Translations under genes and position numbers: made by a program
The notes under the pieces: model-generated
What the model was told of the DNA's origin: nothing
Databases searched by the model: none
The model's input: the letters and a program-made list of their open reading frames with translations, nothing else
Shown here: positions 1 through 8,801 of the stretch, piece by piece
How the letters are laid out: every line of letters starts with the position of its first letter
Position numbering within the stretch: the stretch's first letter is position 1
Source of the DNA: Gnetum montanum
Lineage: Eukaryota > Streptophyta > Gnetopsida > Gnetales > Gnetaceae
Direction: 5' to 3'
Assembly (NCBI GenBank): GCA_015680685.1
Contig: MNCI01029288.1
Coordinates: 211,796 to 236,089, forward strand
Length of the DNA: 24,294 nucleotides

Positions 1-2408
1 CTTTTGGTTCTGAAGAAAGGTCTTCTCATTTTACAATTTTCAGAACCAGCAGCAGGTTGGATATATACAGCTCTTACAACGTGACATTGCTGCGGTTGGG
101 TAGGAAGTTCCTCTTGCATTGTTGGAACAGGAGGTGTTATGGGAACTACCACTGGTGGAAGAGGTGTAGATGGATTTGGAGGATGGTGTGGGTATGGAGT
201 GTCTCCCGGAGGAGAAGGAGTCCTTTTGAAGTACTCCCGAACTTGGTAGTGATGGTGGGGAGTTGTGTGACTCATAGAGTCACTTGGAGAAATCGGCTAC
301 CGCACATAATATCCATAAGGATCAGGCTTCCGGTAAGGGTACTCATGTTTCGGTGATGGCATCTCCCATGACTGTGGGTATTGCCATTGCTAATGTTGTC
401 TGATGGGTTGTGGTGGAGTTCCACTTGGACAATACGTTAAGGATTGGTGGAATTGCCTTGGGTTACCTTGTGGATAAGGTAACCTTTGGGGTGTTTGCCG
501 TTGGTTGAGTCTTGGATTAAGGGCATACACCCCAGACTCCTATAGATGTGAGATAATTGGACAACATCCTTTAGGATGGTTATAGTGGCAGATCTCACAT
601 CCACCATCATCGTCTGTGTCTGACTCCACAACCACATCGGAGTTAGTGATTTTCCCCTTATCCTTGTTATGTGCAGGGCCTAAATCTCTCCACTTTGTCT
701 TACCTTTGTCACTACTTTGTCCTACCTTAGACTCTTCTACAATTTTTAAGACAGTTTCAATCTTAGAGTCTAAGGAACTCCATACGTCATCTACCTTAGC
801 CGCTATTTCTATTGTGAGCTTTTAAAGCTGCAAGGTCTTTTTGTTCACCAACTCTTTAATTGGTGACTCATCCTCTTCATCACAAAATTTCACTCCCTTC
901 TTTCGAAGAGAGGGATTACGGTTGTATTCTGCCGTACTTTCCCTTTTTTGTAGCTCACCTTCTTGTTTTTCTACTTGTTCCAACAAGTGATGTACTTCAT
1001 GGCCTCTAAGTTGTAAGAGTCTCCCTTGGGCATAAGTTCCAAGGGTTCTTCTCGTTGCATGCCTTAGCCCATCCACGATGTGGCAAAGTTGATCCTGCTG
1101 AGCATACCCATGGCCCGAGCAACAATGTAACAATGTGTAGTAGCAGGCCATGACAACATCCAAGGGTTCATGAGTACCTTGCTTCTAGCCTTGGATCTTC
1201 TTACACTAATTGGACACTCTGGAGTACATCTGATACTTATCGTTAAATAGTTCTAGCATCGTACTCCACCTCTTGATGGTTTCCGGTTCTAAGGACCAGT
1301 ACCAACTCTCTGCTTCTTTGGTGAGTGTCCTTGGGAACAACTTAAGTTTTTGCCACTCATTTTCTATATTCTGCAAGGCACAGACATCGTGGAATGCCTG
1401 TAAATGATTTTGTGGATTTGCATGATATCCCCCTTCAAATCGTGGGATATTATTCATGTCTAAACATTTGATCTGACTATCTTCTAAATGCCTTGTGGGA
1501 ATCCTAACTGCCTCTATTATGTCAAGCATACTTTCGATTGCGAGTAGGTGCTTGTCATGATCATCTCTTTCATGATGCCTATGATGTCTGCGTTGTTCCC
1601 TACTCTCCCTATGTCTTTGCTCTTGTCCTCTCTCTCAACTTTCCCATCAAGGTCTCTCGTTTTGTCTACCTTTATCCTCTTCGTTGTGTTCATGATGGCT
1701 GCCCCCAGATGTGGAAGGAGAGGGTGAGTGATGTGAAGAAGGGGAAGAAGAAGGGAAACCATCGCCATGATGATGTTTGCTATCTTATCTTCTGCTATTC
1801 CGGCCCCGATAATGATGACGATCTAAGTGCCCATCCTTAGCATGAGTGGTTGTTCCCTCTATGAACAATTGGTGTTCACAAGCATCAGAACCATGGTTAT
1901 GTATCGTTATTTGTAGGTTCTAATACCCTACCTCCTCACCATCGTTAGGAGGGGGAACATCATTTGCTAAAGAACCCGTTATAAGGGGTTTCTCATCTTC
2001 TATTTCACTAAGGATGTGTTGACCTTTGCCCTTCAAAAGTGTATGTTGACTCTCCTGCCTAGTGTCCCTCATACGTTGTGCTTCTGTGGGATGATAATCC
2101 CTCATATCAAAGTCTTCCACAACGTATTCAGCATATAATTCAGTCATGCCTATCTGTGCCAAGGCATAGAAAAGCCTATGAGAGACTGATCGATCTGGGG
2201 GTAACACGATGTTACCTTGCAAATCTCTCCATCACAGCTGCTTGTCTTGATGGAGGATAAAGGTAAAGTTTGGAATATATTCATTAGGATGAGTATAAAC
2301 TATCTTGTATTGTTTAGGACTTGGCTGATTTTGGCTATGTGTTTTATGTTGCCGACTGTCTCATGTATGGTCTTTAGGTGGTGAGTTTCTCTTATGAGAA
2401 GAAGACAT
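1..2408 (-). pseudogene. gag of element A, decayed and truncated
   Basis: Capsid-type polyprotein remnant. It opens with MSSSHKRN at 2408, about 125 bp after the PBS, and already has TGA and TAG stops within the first 70 codons. An open stretch at 2222-1920 is acidic. A basic, His/Arg-rich part lies around 1840-1540. The retrotransposon gag core (PF03732-like) lies at about 1529-1206, with the typical AESWYWSL and ELFNDKY motifs. A charged stretch with HHLLEQVEKQEGEL follows at 1163-822. Near 599-555 is a CEIC...GCCP cysteine cluster that resembles a zinc knuckle but does not have the CCHC spacing. The rest, to the window edge, is Pro/Gln/His-rich. The domain order matches the gag copies in D and G. 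Confidence 0.8.
1206..1529 (-). other. retrotransposon gag core domain in element A
   Basis: A 107-codon open stretch holds the conserved gag core: a helix with NNIPRFEGGYHANPQNHL, then LKLFPRTLTKEAESWYWSL, then a Trp...LFNDKY end. This is the usual layout of the plant Ty3/Gypsy capsid domain. The aligned segment of element D (about 15222-14890) shares RFKGVYNSN and AFCNACTL but carries several TAG stops. Confidence 0.85.
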
Positions 2409-2532
2409 TGTTATCTGTGTGCTAATTTTACCATTATATAATTTTTTTATCTTGATTAACATGAAGGTTTGTTTAGGCTCCCAATGATGTGAGTGATATC
2501 ATTTATGTTCTATTCGACACACAAACACTTAG

Positions 2533-2551
2533 TCCCCGACAACAGCGTCAA
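2533..2551 (-). promoter_or_regulatory. primer binding site (tRNA-Asp type) of element A
   Basis: Directly inside the LTR, the minus strand reads TTGACGCTGTTGTCGGGGA. This differs at two positions from the TTGGCGCCGTTGTCGGGGA type of PBS, complementary to the 3' end of plant tRNA-Asp. It fixes the element's orientation (minus) and identifies 2552-3559 as the 5' LTR. Confidence 0.85.
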
Positions 2552-2999
2552 TGATGAGTGGCAAGGTACCCCTACACTCAACCATACGAAACGAGCATAG
2601 TATGCACGATCTGGTTGAACTCTGTAGACTAAGTGCCTACACACCCCATGGAACACTTGAGGTTAATCATTCGTTGTCTTCCCAGACTTACTTGTAGTTG
2701 TTACGGTGTATGGTTAAGTAAGTCCAAGGTAAATGATTTTTATAGTCTTTTATGTTTTTCTCCTATGTTATTGAGGTGAAGGGTTGAAAAACTAACTAAC
2801 TCTAACTAATGAACTAAGTCTAAATTAACTAGCATCAGCATTCGTTCCCACTTACCGTACACACCCTGAACAGATGCAACCGTGGCTACCAAACACTAAT
2901 CATCACTGGGATCACCACACGTAACGCACGTGCTCGAAGTGGTGATATTGAGGCACTTAACTAGGAGGAAAGGGTTGAGAGAATCTATCTAGCCTAAGT

Positions 3000-3220
3000 G
3001 CGATGAGCGGCCGATGCCTTGACTAACCGTACACATCGGGGTGTTTGACTACCACTGGGATTACCAAGCGTAGATCCTAGATACGCCACTGGGTTACCAA
3101 GTAGTCACACTAGATGCTCGTAATCAAGTCGTACTCAGATCGCATGCGATGAGCGGCCGATTCCTTGACTAACCGTACACATCCGTAGATGCTCATAATC
3201 AAGTCGTACTCATACCGCAT
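3000..3220 (-). repeat. interleaved direct duplications inside LTR A
   Basis: A 38-bp block beginning GCGATGAGCGGCCGAT occurs at 3000-3037 and again at 3146-3183. A 35-bp block beginning TAGATGCTC occurs at 3111-3145 and 3186-3220, a 75-bp spacing. The arrangement is absent from the D, E and G LTRs and largely explains why LTR A is longer. Confidence 0.8.
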
Positions 3221-3470
3221 TTTAGGAGTTTAAGGGTGAGAGAGAAACAATAAATAAAATCCTATTCCATGCACTGCAAGGTTTATCTAGGAAGTTTGTC
3301 TTTATTGTCGTACACAACTTGTGTTCAAGTACAATGTTGCTCGAATAAAGATCCATTCACTTTAGGACTCCTACTGCGGGCACATGGAAAAATCTATCTC
3401 TGGAGTGATCAAACTGCCAGAGTTTCCCTACTTTTAACTCAGGATGGGAAAACAAGGTAGTGCCACCTCT

Positions 3471-3478
3471 TATTTATA
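3471..3478 (-). promoter_or_regulatory. TATA box in LTR of element A
   Basis: TATAAATA on the minus strand, about 80 bp from the LTR start. The same octamer, or a one-base variant, occurs at the equivalent place in the other four LTRs, which fits the U3 promoter of the element. Confidence 0.6.
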
Positions 3479-3560
3479 GATATGGTGGCGGACCGCGATA
3501 TTGCGTACGCGATATCGCATGGGATGCACTAGCGCGGCCTATGCGAATCGCATCTCATCN

Positions 3561-3762
3561 CCCCGTGTGTTGTGGTCTAATGGTTGATAATAAACAGTGC
3601 CCTGGGAAGGATTTTGTGGTTACGGTGGCAACTTTATTTGTGGCAAGTTTTTTTAAAAGATATGATTCTTTTTCTTTGGATCCTAGCTCTTTTGCTACGT
3701 TTCCTGTGATTACTTCTGTGGTCAAGCGAGAGTCCCCGGGTGGTTCTTCTTCTTTGTCTTGA
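3561..3762 (+). pseudogene. CYP74 P450 C-terminal exon piece (haem-binding loop), inverted relative to the other exons
   Basis: On the plus strand the piece reads DNKQCPGKDFVV (haem-ligand Cys codon at 3598-3600), then a helix, then FFKRYDSFSL, and ends with a TGA at 3760-3762. This is the C-terminus of the CYP74 family, which rearranges fatty-acid hydroperoxides to allene oxides or aldehydes without O2 or NADPH. Upstream, the codons for VLWSNG are present in another frame and run into TGA, so the roughly nine-residue loop normally between WSNG and NKQC is missing and the frame is shifted. The first 26 bases repeat, inverted and with one mismatch, the end of the minus-strand exon at 4193-4218. 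The piece is bounded by an N at 3560 on the left and the next N at 4190. Confidence 0.85.
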
Positions 3763-4189
3763 TTTATATAAATGCTTGTTTTTATTTCATGAGCATTTAT
3801 GATCCTCTAATCCATGGTAGAATAAATGGGTCTTGCTACTCATCTCTAATCCATGATGCACATCTCTAATCCATGATGCACGTTAGTTGTAAAGCCATAT
3901 GATCCTCTAAACTCCTCCTATTTTAACTATCCTTATTTACTATCTGATGTTCATGACAAGGTTACCAATAAAAAGACCTTTCACATCAGCACATAAACAA
4001 TGGTAGCACAAATATATGTTTTAAGAAATGTTAAAACTCAATGCAACAATATGACCATTTGTAATCTTTTTTCTTTGAAAAAATGTTCTTATTTATTTGT
4101 TTTTGAAAATTTAATTTTTATTTATTTATTTTGAATGACTTTTGTTAATGGTTAAAATGATTACTTTGCTTCAAACATTACTTTGTTTT
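3763..4189. other. AT-rich 3' flank between the CYP74 pieces
   Basis: No coding sequence seen. It begins after the CYP74 stop at 3762 and contains AATAAA near 3821, which could be a polyadenylation signal of the plus-strand piece. It also holds a perfect 20-bp tandem repeat at 3841-3880, and ends at the N at 4190. Confidence 0.5.
3841..3880. repeat. 20-bp perfect tandem duplication
   Basis: CATCTCTAATCCATGATGCA occurs twice head to tail (3841-3860 and 3861-3880). A related 'ctctaatccatgg' sits at about 3804. Confidence 0.9.
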
Positions 4190-4190
4190 N

Positions 4191-4899
4191 AGCAACCATT
4201 AGACCACAACACATGGGGCAGCAGCTTCTGACGTGCGTCCTCATCCACAAATCGATCTCCCACGAACTCCTCAGCCCTGTCAAACAGAGTAGGATCCCTT
4301 GTAGCAAATGGTTGATACCCACCAAGCAGTTGCCCCTTATGCAGCCGGTAAACACCGGTTGTGCTCTCTATATCCATATCTTCCTTAGCCCAACCATATT
4401 GTAACTCCTCTGGTGGATTCAGTCCAAGAAGTACCTTGTAAGCACAGGACCATGCCAAGATCTGTCAGTTACCATCCATGGCTGCCTTGGCAAGATCCTG
4501 CTCAGCCCCGGCCTCTGCAGTGAGCCTGTGTTGCAAGTTAGGGCTGGCCGCAGTGAGACAGGTGAGGAGAGAAGAGAAGAGAAGAGAAGAGGATCCGCCA
4601 AAGGCATTGAAGCCCAGGTTGAAAATGAGGTAATGAAGTGCCTCATCTTGAGGTATTTGGAAAGTATCATGAAGTGCCTCATCGTGAGGTATTTGGAAAG
4701 TATCTTGTCCTTAACCAGGGTGTTGGAGGCATAAGTTTTGATGTAGTCACAGAGTTTCGTGTAGAAGGATGAGATAAGAAGAAGGGGAGACGGATGGTGT
4801 GGATGGTGAGATCATCTAGGAATTTGAGTACCCCTGGTGATGCTAGAGGTGCTAGTTGTGGTGCTAGCCATGCTTCAGTATAAAATGGGCCTTTATTGC
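4191..4899 (-). pseudogene. CYP74 P450 pseudogene, middle exon
   Basis: Minus-strand exon of a CYP74 enzyme (allene oxide synthase / hydroperoxide lyase / divinyl ether synthase group). In order: FYTEAWLAPQLAPL, an IHTIRLPFFLL stretch, then DEALHYL and FNLGFNAFGG (4594-4608 encodes NAFGG), the CYP74 I-helix region that lacks the usual P450 Thr. Later come NPPEELQYG, GYQPFATRDPTLFDR, EEFVGDRF and LPHVLWSNG, ending at the N at 4190. Lesions are a one-base frame change near 4704-4712, an in-frame 36-bp duplication at 4632-4703, and a TGA at 4467-4465. The exon starts after TTGCAG at 4905-4900. NAFGG is seen in both lyase and synthase relatives, so I do not choose a subfamily. Confidence 0.88.
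4632..4703. repeat. 36-bp tandem duplication inside the CYP74 exon
   Basis: Two 36-bp units (4632-4667 and 4668-4703) differ at only a few positions and share 'gaagtgcctcatc' and 'gaggtatttggaaagtat'. Thirty-six is a multiple of three, so the duplication repeats 12 codons (TFQIP.DEALH) without changing frame. Confidence 0.9.
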
Positions 4900-5531
4900 C
4901 TGCAATACAGAAATTTACAAAGTTGTGTCAGTGTGTTTGACTTTTTATACAATTGAATTAGTGAAAGAACAACTTGATTCATAAATCACATATATGATGT
5001 TGTCAAATTCATGTTTAACCTTTGTATTACTTTATTTCTGTATCAATGTAAGTTTCCTTGACCATCAAAGTCCATTCTCTGATTTGTATCTGTTCTCACC
5101 TTTACTAGATTCTGTAACTCTGTTTTTGTAATGCTTAAAGAGATCATGTTAACTGAAAATATCCTTTTCTGGACGGCTAAAATCTCATAAGACAAAATAC
5201 CCAACTCAGAATCTAAAACATATTAACGTAATATTTGCTCTTTAGATTTGGAGATCCTATCTATGTTGATGTTTTTTTTAAGTAAGAACACTATCTAGAC
5301 TTTCTTCTGAAGCCTGTCTGAACACTTAGAGTCTTGTTTGGATACTTTCTCACATCATAAGTAACCATCTTGTCAGACATTGACCTATTCACATATAAGT
5401 TAAATCTCAGCATAGTAGAACATTAATGACTATGATTCTGCAAGGATATTTATGGTTGATTTCATAAAGGTAGTTGTTTGCAAGTGTTCTAATTTGGCTA
5501 TGAGGATTTGTAGTTGTCTATCTTTGATGTA

Positions 5532-5707
5532 GTTCTAATTTTGTCATGGATTTTTCTTTCTTCAACATTAACTATTTTCAGTTATTTTTATTTAGTAGTT
5601 TTATCATTGTTCAAAATCAGTTCTAACTTTGTCATGGATTTTTCTTTCTTCAATATTAACTATTTTCAGTTATTTTTATTTAGTAGTTTTATCATTGTTC
5701 AAAATCA
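5532..5707. repeat. 88-bp tandem duplication in the CYP74 intron
   Basis: The units 5532-5619 and 5620-5707 are nearly identical, with only isolated substitutions such as TTCTAATTTTG versus TTCTAACTTTG. This implies a recent duplication relative to the decay of the surrounding elements. Confidence 0.9.
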
Positions 5708-6076
5708 GTGTCTTTTTAATGTTATAATTTATTAATATATTTTTATACTTGTTCTACTATGGGTTTGCAGCTTTGCATTGCATTTGATTCTTTACGGAAT
5801 ATTCTTTCATTTGCAACCCATAAAGACACATAAAATGCAAATTAAAGTGTCTAATGATACAAGAGAGAGAAGTTGCAAGAGCCCTGTTTAATTAATATTC
5901 TATTAATTAATAGATGTTTTAACTAATAATCTCACCTGGTTTAGTAACTATCAAGATTCATAGCTGATTCAAGAAGTATCAGAGGTCCAAAAACCACCCA
6001 AAAGAAATATATGCTAAATACGGCTCAATATTACAGATCCGGTTAATTTATTTCAAATATTACTAATGATATTTTC

Positions 6077-6112
6077 AAAACTCATAATATATATAAAACT
6101 CATAATATATAT
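6077..6112. repeat. 18-bp tandem duplication followed by an (AT)n tract
   Basis: AAAACTCATAATATATAT occurs at 6077-6094 and 6095-6112 and runs into a short AT microsatellite. Confidence 0.85.
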
Positions 6113-6314
6113 ATATTTATTCTTCAATAGATGTACAGGAACTACGGACTTAATAAAATGTCAGTTTCCATTTCAATTTCATTTTTACTAACAGTGGTTT
6201 CACCCATGTACTGTAAATTTAAAAATTCACATAGCTTTGAAAATAGGGAACCCCAATATTCTTAACTATGAAGGAAAAAAAATTTAAAAACCCCAAAATA
6301 AATTATATACGAAC

Positions 6315-6552
6315 CAAAAGCACGTACTGGATCGGCCCCGGCAATGCTACGGCAGATGAAATTAAAAAGAAACTGTCCAATGTAGCTCCCAAACTTTGCA
6401 GATCCCTTGGCTGCAATATCTTTCTCAATCCCAAAACACAACTCTTCAAACACATGATCTTTGGTTTCATTGGTTAAAGTCAAGGATTGGTGCAATAAGA
6501 ACCAATTTTTAAAGATATTTGGTAGCCTCATGCATGTTTCAGTTTCAGTCAT
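6315..6552 (-). pseudogene. CYP74 P450 pseudogene, upstream exon
   Basis: The minus strand reads DHVFEEL, then GIEKDIAAKGSAKFGSY, then FLFNFICRSIAGADPV and AFG at the splice donor. This corresponds to the segment of CYP74 proteins before the I-helix half, including the 'LAAKG.A.F' and 'FNF..R...G.DP' patterns. The residues before DHVFEEL (6552 to about 6455) match the family only loosely, so the true 5' edge of this exon is uncertain. The first roughly 190-200 residues expected for a CYP74 were not found to the right. They may be beyond a longer intron, deleted, or displaced by element C, whose ORF2 starts about 400 bp away. Confidence 0.8.
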
Positions 6553-6958
6553 AGGGGAGAGAGAGAGTTACACATAGTTTTTGCAAATTAAAATTGTCTA
6601 ATACTTGGAAGAATAATTATTGGTAAGAATAATAAGAAATAATAACATTTTGATCAAATATAAGCTAATAAACTTAATGATTCTTTCCAATTAACCATTC
6701 AAATACATCTTAAATAATAATCAAGAATAATGACGAATTGTCCAAAAAAAATTGTTTTCAATAGATTATTTAATAAGGGCTTTTCTAAGCAAGGGTTTGT
6801 CCAAGTTAACAAATTTTCCAATATCTATAATCCAAATTAAGAATAAAATTGATTATATCCCATGATTCTAATCATACCCAAAAATCGACTAAGGATTATG
6901 AACCATTAGAAATCTTGCTAAAATATTTGGGTAATCTTAAATTTTCTTTTGATTGCAA
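6553..6958. other. gene-free AT-rich stretch between CYP74 exon and element C ORF2
   Basis: No coding match seen. By position it should contain the junction between the CYP74 locus and the truncated left end of element C/E, but no LTR, PBS or gag was recognised. A GGTAAGA at about 6619 lies about 340 bp before the ORF2 start and could be a splice donor. Confidence 0.5.
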
Positions 6959-7760
6959 ATGCCACCAAAGAGACTCAAAGTTGGAGGATCATCATGACCA
7001 AGGGAGAAGAGACCTAGAGGAAGAGGCAAAGGATGAAGCATTAAACAAACTCCTCCTGTGGAGCAGATGCATACTCCTATAGCATCCATCGACTCACACA
7101 TGTGATAGGGCAATCTATGTAGGCAAAAGTCAATGTGTTGCCAACTCCAAAACAAAGACAATGCCCAACACTCTCCAACTAGTGTCTTTAGGCTATTCAA
7201 GAGAAATCCATCATGTCCACGATAATAGTGGTACTTAATTTTGAACCATTCATAGAGTTCATAGCTATAGAGATCTACAAACAATTGCAAATCTTTCATT
7301 TAGGACCCACTATCTTAAGCAATGGTAAATAGTAGTTGGGAGAAGTCTACCAATTTTGGTAAAATAAGCAAGATGATGCTACTATGAAGATTGATGGAAA
7401 ACTATGATCTATTTAGTTAAAGCAATCACAAGGGACTAAATTTACCAAATGTTTGGGGTAATATTACTCAAATATCTACAAGGTCCAACATATATGCATG
7501 AAACTTATGGCTACAAAGGGCATACAAAACTATAGGAAAAGAATATAGTGGATTATCTACTATTGAAAAGATCTACTTCAAGATTGAGACAGCACATTTT
7601 CCTAACAAAGAGACTCAACCAAATTTCCACCTATGCTGCTAGAGGAAGCACTATCTTAATAGGGAAATTCCAAGCTAACATAGCTCATCTCTTGCTCTTG
7701 GAGATACAACAAAGTTTAAAGAGAAGAAGATGGGAAACCCTACTTTGTCATTTCTTTATT
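6959..7760 (+). pseudogene. ORF2 of element C/E, left part (interrupted by nested element D)
   Basis: The start of a decayed, non-gag, non-pol ORF carried by the LTR family. ATG at 6959 gives MPPKRLKVGGSS, then a TGA where CGA (Arg) is likely, then PREKRPRGRGKG, a basic and possibly nuclear-targeting N-terminus. Further on, in changing frames, are LNFEPFIEFIAIEIY, LGEVYQFW and NKQDDATMKIDG. These align with MGEIYLFLNN and NATMKIKG in the ORF2 copy of element D. The last bases encode LSFLY and stop at the LTR of element D at 7761. The reading resumes at 16763. Confidence 0.7.
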
Positions 7761-8556
7761 TGATGAGTAGTGAGTAGTCCCTACACCCAACCATACAAAT
7801 AATTAGTGTTCACTAAGTGGTCTAGTTGAATTCCATAGTCTTTAGCTCTCTAAGTGCACTATGTCTAAGTAGTGAATTTATTAGATGTGATCGTTGTCTT
7901 CTTAGTTTCACTTGTGAGATGCAAGAATATGGTTAAGTGTAACTAAGGCATATGATTTTTACCATTTTATATTTTTCATTTAATTCACCTAAGTGTTGAA
8001 AATAAAGTAATTAAATGTTTAATTAATCTAATAACTAACTAATTCTTAGCTTATCCTAACATAAGCATTTGTTCCCATCTATTGTACACATCCTGAACAC
8101 ATTACAACACTACTAGGTTACCAAACATTAAACACTATTAGGATTACCAAGCCTGAAGCATATGCTTGAAATGGTCATACATATGTATATAAACTATTTG
8201 AAGTCAATTAAATAATTAAATGCATTAAGTAAACAATAAGCTAAGTCCAAGTGTTGCAAGGTTTATGAAGAAAGCTCATTTTTATTGCTAATCACATTGA
8301 GGTGCTCAAGTACATTAGTGCTTGAATAAAGATCTATACACTTTTCACTCCTATTGTAGACACTTAGAAAATATTATAACTCTTCAAAGAACAAAGTGCA
8401 AGAACTTTGCAATCATACTAATGAATGGATACCATAAATGTGACTAGTAAGCATGTATTTATAAGCAAGATAAGATAGATCACATTGACATAATTGCATT
8501 GATGGGATCGCATTGACAGGATCCCATCAATGTAGCCCAACAATAGTAATTCATCA
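7761..8556 (-). repeat. 3' LTR of element D
   Basis: A 796-bp LTR. On the plus strand it begins TGATGAGTAG and ends ATTCATCA. It aligns block by block with LTR A and the D right LTR: 'ccaaccata', 'ctctaagtgcac', 'gttcccatct.ttgtacacatc', 'gtgcaaggttta' and 'gcttgaataaagat'. A TATAAATA box lies on the minus strand at 8456-8463. Near its minus-strand start are repeated GGGATC/GGATCCC motifs (8505-8525). Confidence 0.9.
8456..8463 (-). promoter_or_regulatory. TATA box in 3' LTR of element D
   Basis: TATAAATA on the minus strand, about 95 bp from the LTR start, at the same place as in the other LTRs. Confidence 0.55.
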
Positions 8557-8600
8557 TACCCTCATGACTCAATGAAAACTCATCCTTGAGTGAGAAAAAG
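8557..8600 (-). promoter_or_regulatory. polypurine-tract-like region before the 3' LTR of element D
   Basis: The minus strand just before the LTR reads CAAGGATGAG...GAGTCATGAGGGTA and then the LTR start TGATGA. The plus-strand sequence before LTR E (18843-18875) has the same pattern, TTGAGGATGAG...GAGTCATGATGGTA then TGATAA. The shared arrangement in two elements marks this as the conserved 3' internal end, including a partly decayed PPT. Confidence 0.65.
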
Positions 8601-8801
8601 GAAGAACAAGCTCTTTACAAAATTTTGGGATGGGATTATTGACTAACTACTGACACACAACTAACACAAACAAACACTAAGTGCCCAAGTGTATGGATTT
8701 ACAATTTTTTACAAAATTTGGTATTCATGATAATAAACTTGAACACCATGACAAAATTTAATAGTACAACTTGTTTGACAACTTGAAGAAAAGGATGAAA
8801 A

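Larger units (their letters stand above)
1..3559 (-). mobile_element. LTR retrotransposon A, 5' part (LTR, PBS, gag), truncated by window edge
   Basis: A Ty3/Gypsy-like LTR element read on the minus strand. Its 5' LTR is at 2552-3559, a tRNA-Asp-type primer binding site follows at 2533-2551, and gag runs from an ATG at 2408-2406 to beyond the left edge. No pol or 3' LTR falls inside the window. The copy keeps many CpG sites and an almost perfect PBS, so it looks younger than the other elements here. Its gag is nevertheless broken by in-frame stops and frame changes, so it is not functional. The LTR matches those of elements D, E and G, which places all four in one family. Confidence 0.85.
2552..3559 (-). 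repeat. 5' LTR of element A
   Basis: The LTR is about 1008 bp. On the plus strand it starts TGATGAG at 2552 and ends TCATC at 3559, followed by an N at 3560 where the final A of TCATCA would fall. That gives the TG...CA ends with short TGATGA/TCATCA inverted termini seen in the other copies. Shared internal blocks are the 'caaccatac' tract near 2580, a 'gtacacaccctgaac' block near 2860 and the 'tgcaaggttta' block near 3278. It is longer than its relatives because of internal duplications at about 3000-3220. Confidence 0.85.
4900..6314 (-). other. intron of the CYP74 pseudogene
   Basis: A 1415-bp AT-rich interval between the two minus-strand CYP74 exons. The donor is TTTTG|GTTCGT (exon ends at 6315) and the acceptor is TATTGCAG|GC (exon resumes at 4899). 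Splicing joins G to GC in phase 1, giving AFG followed by NKGPFY, as expected from family alignment. The intron contains an 88-bp tandem duplication (5532-5707) and an 18-bp tandem duplication (6077-6112). I see no coding sequence in it. Confidence 0.75.

Noticed and set aside
57-356. Plus-strand 99-codon open stretch
   Set aside because: It is the antisense of the Pro/His-rich gag C-terminal part of element A; the minus strand gives the family match.
2552-3220. CRISPR-like or satellite array suggested by repeated blocks in LTR A
   Set aside because: Only two copies of each block with unequal spacing, all within an LTR; explained by local duplication.
4419-4734. Open stretches on both strands of the CYP74 exon in other frames
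   Set aside because: They are shadows of the CYP74 reading created by the 36-bp duplication and GAAGA-rich tract; none matches a protein family.
6937-7299. 120-codon minus-strand open stretch
   Set aside because: The plus strand here aligns with ORF2 of element D; the minus-strand ORF has no recognisable feature.
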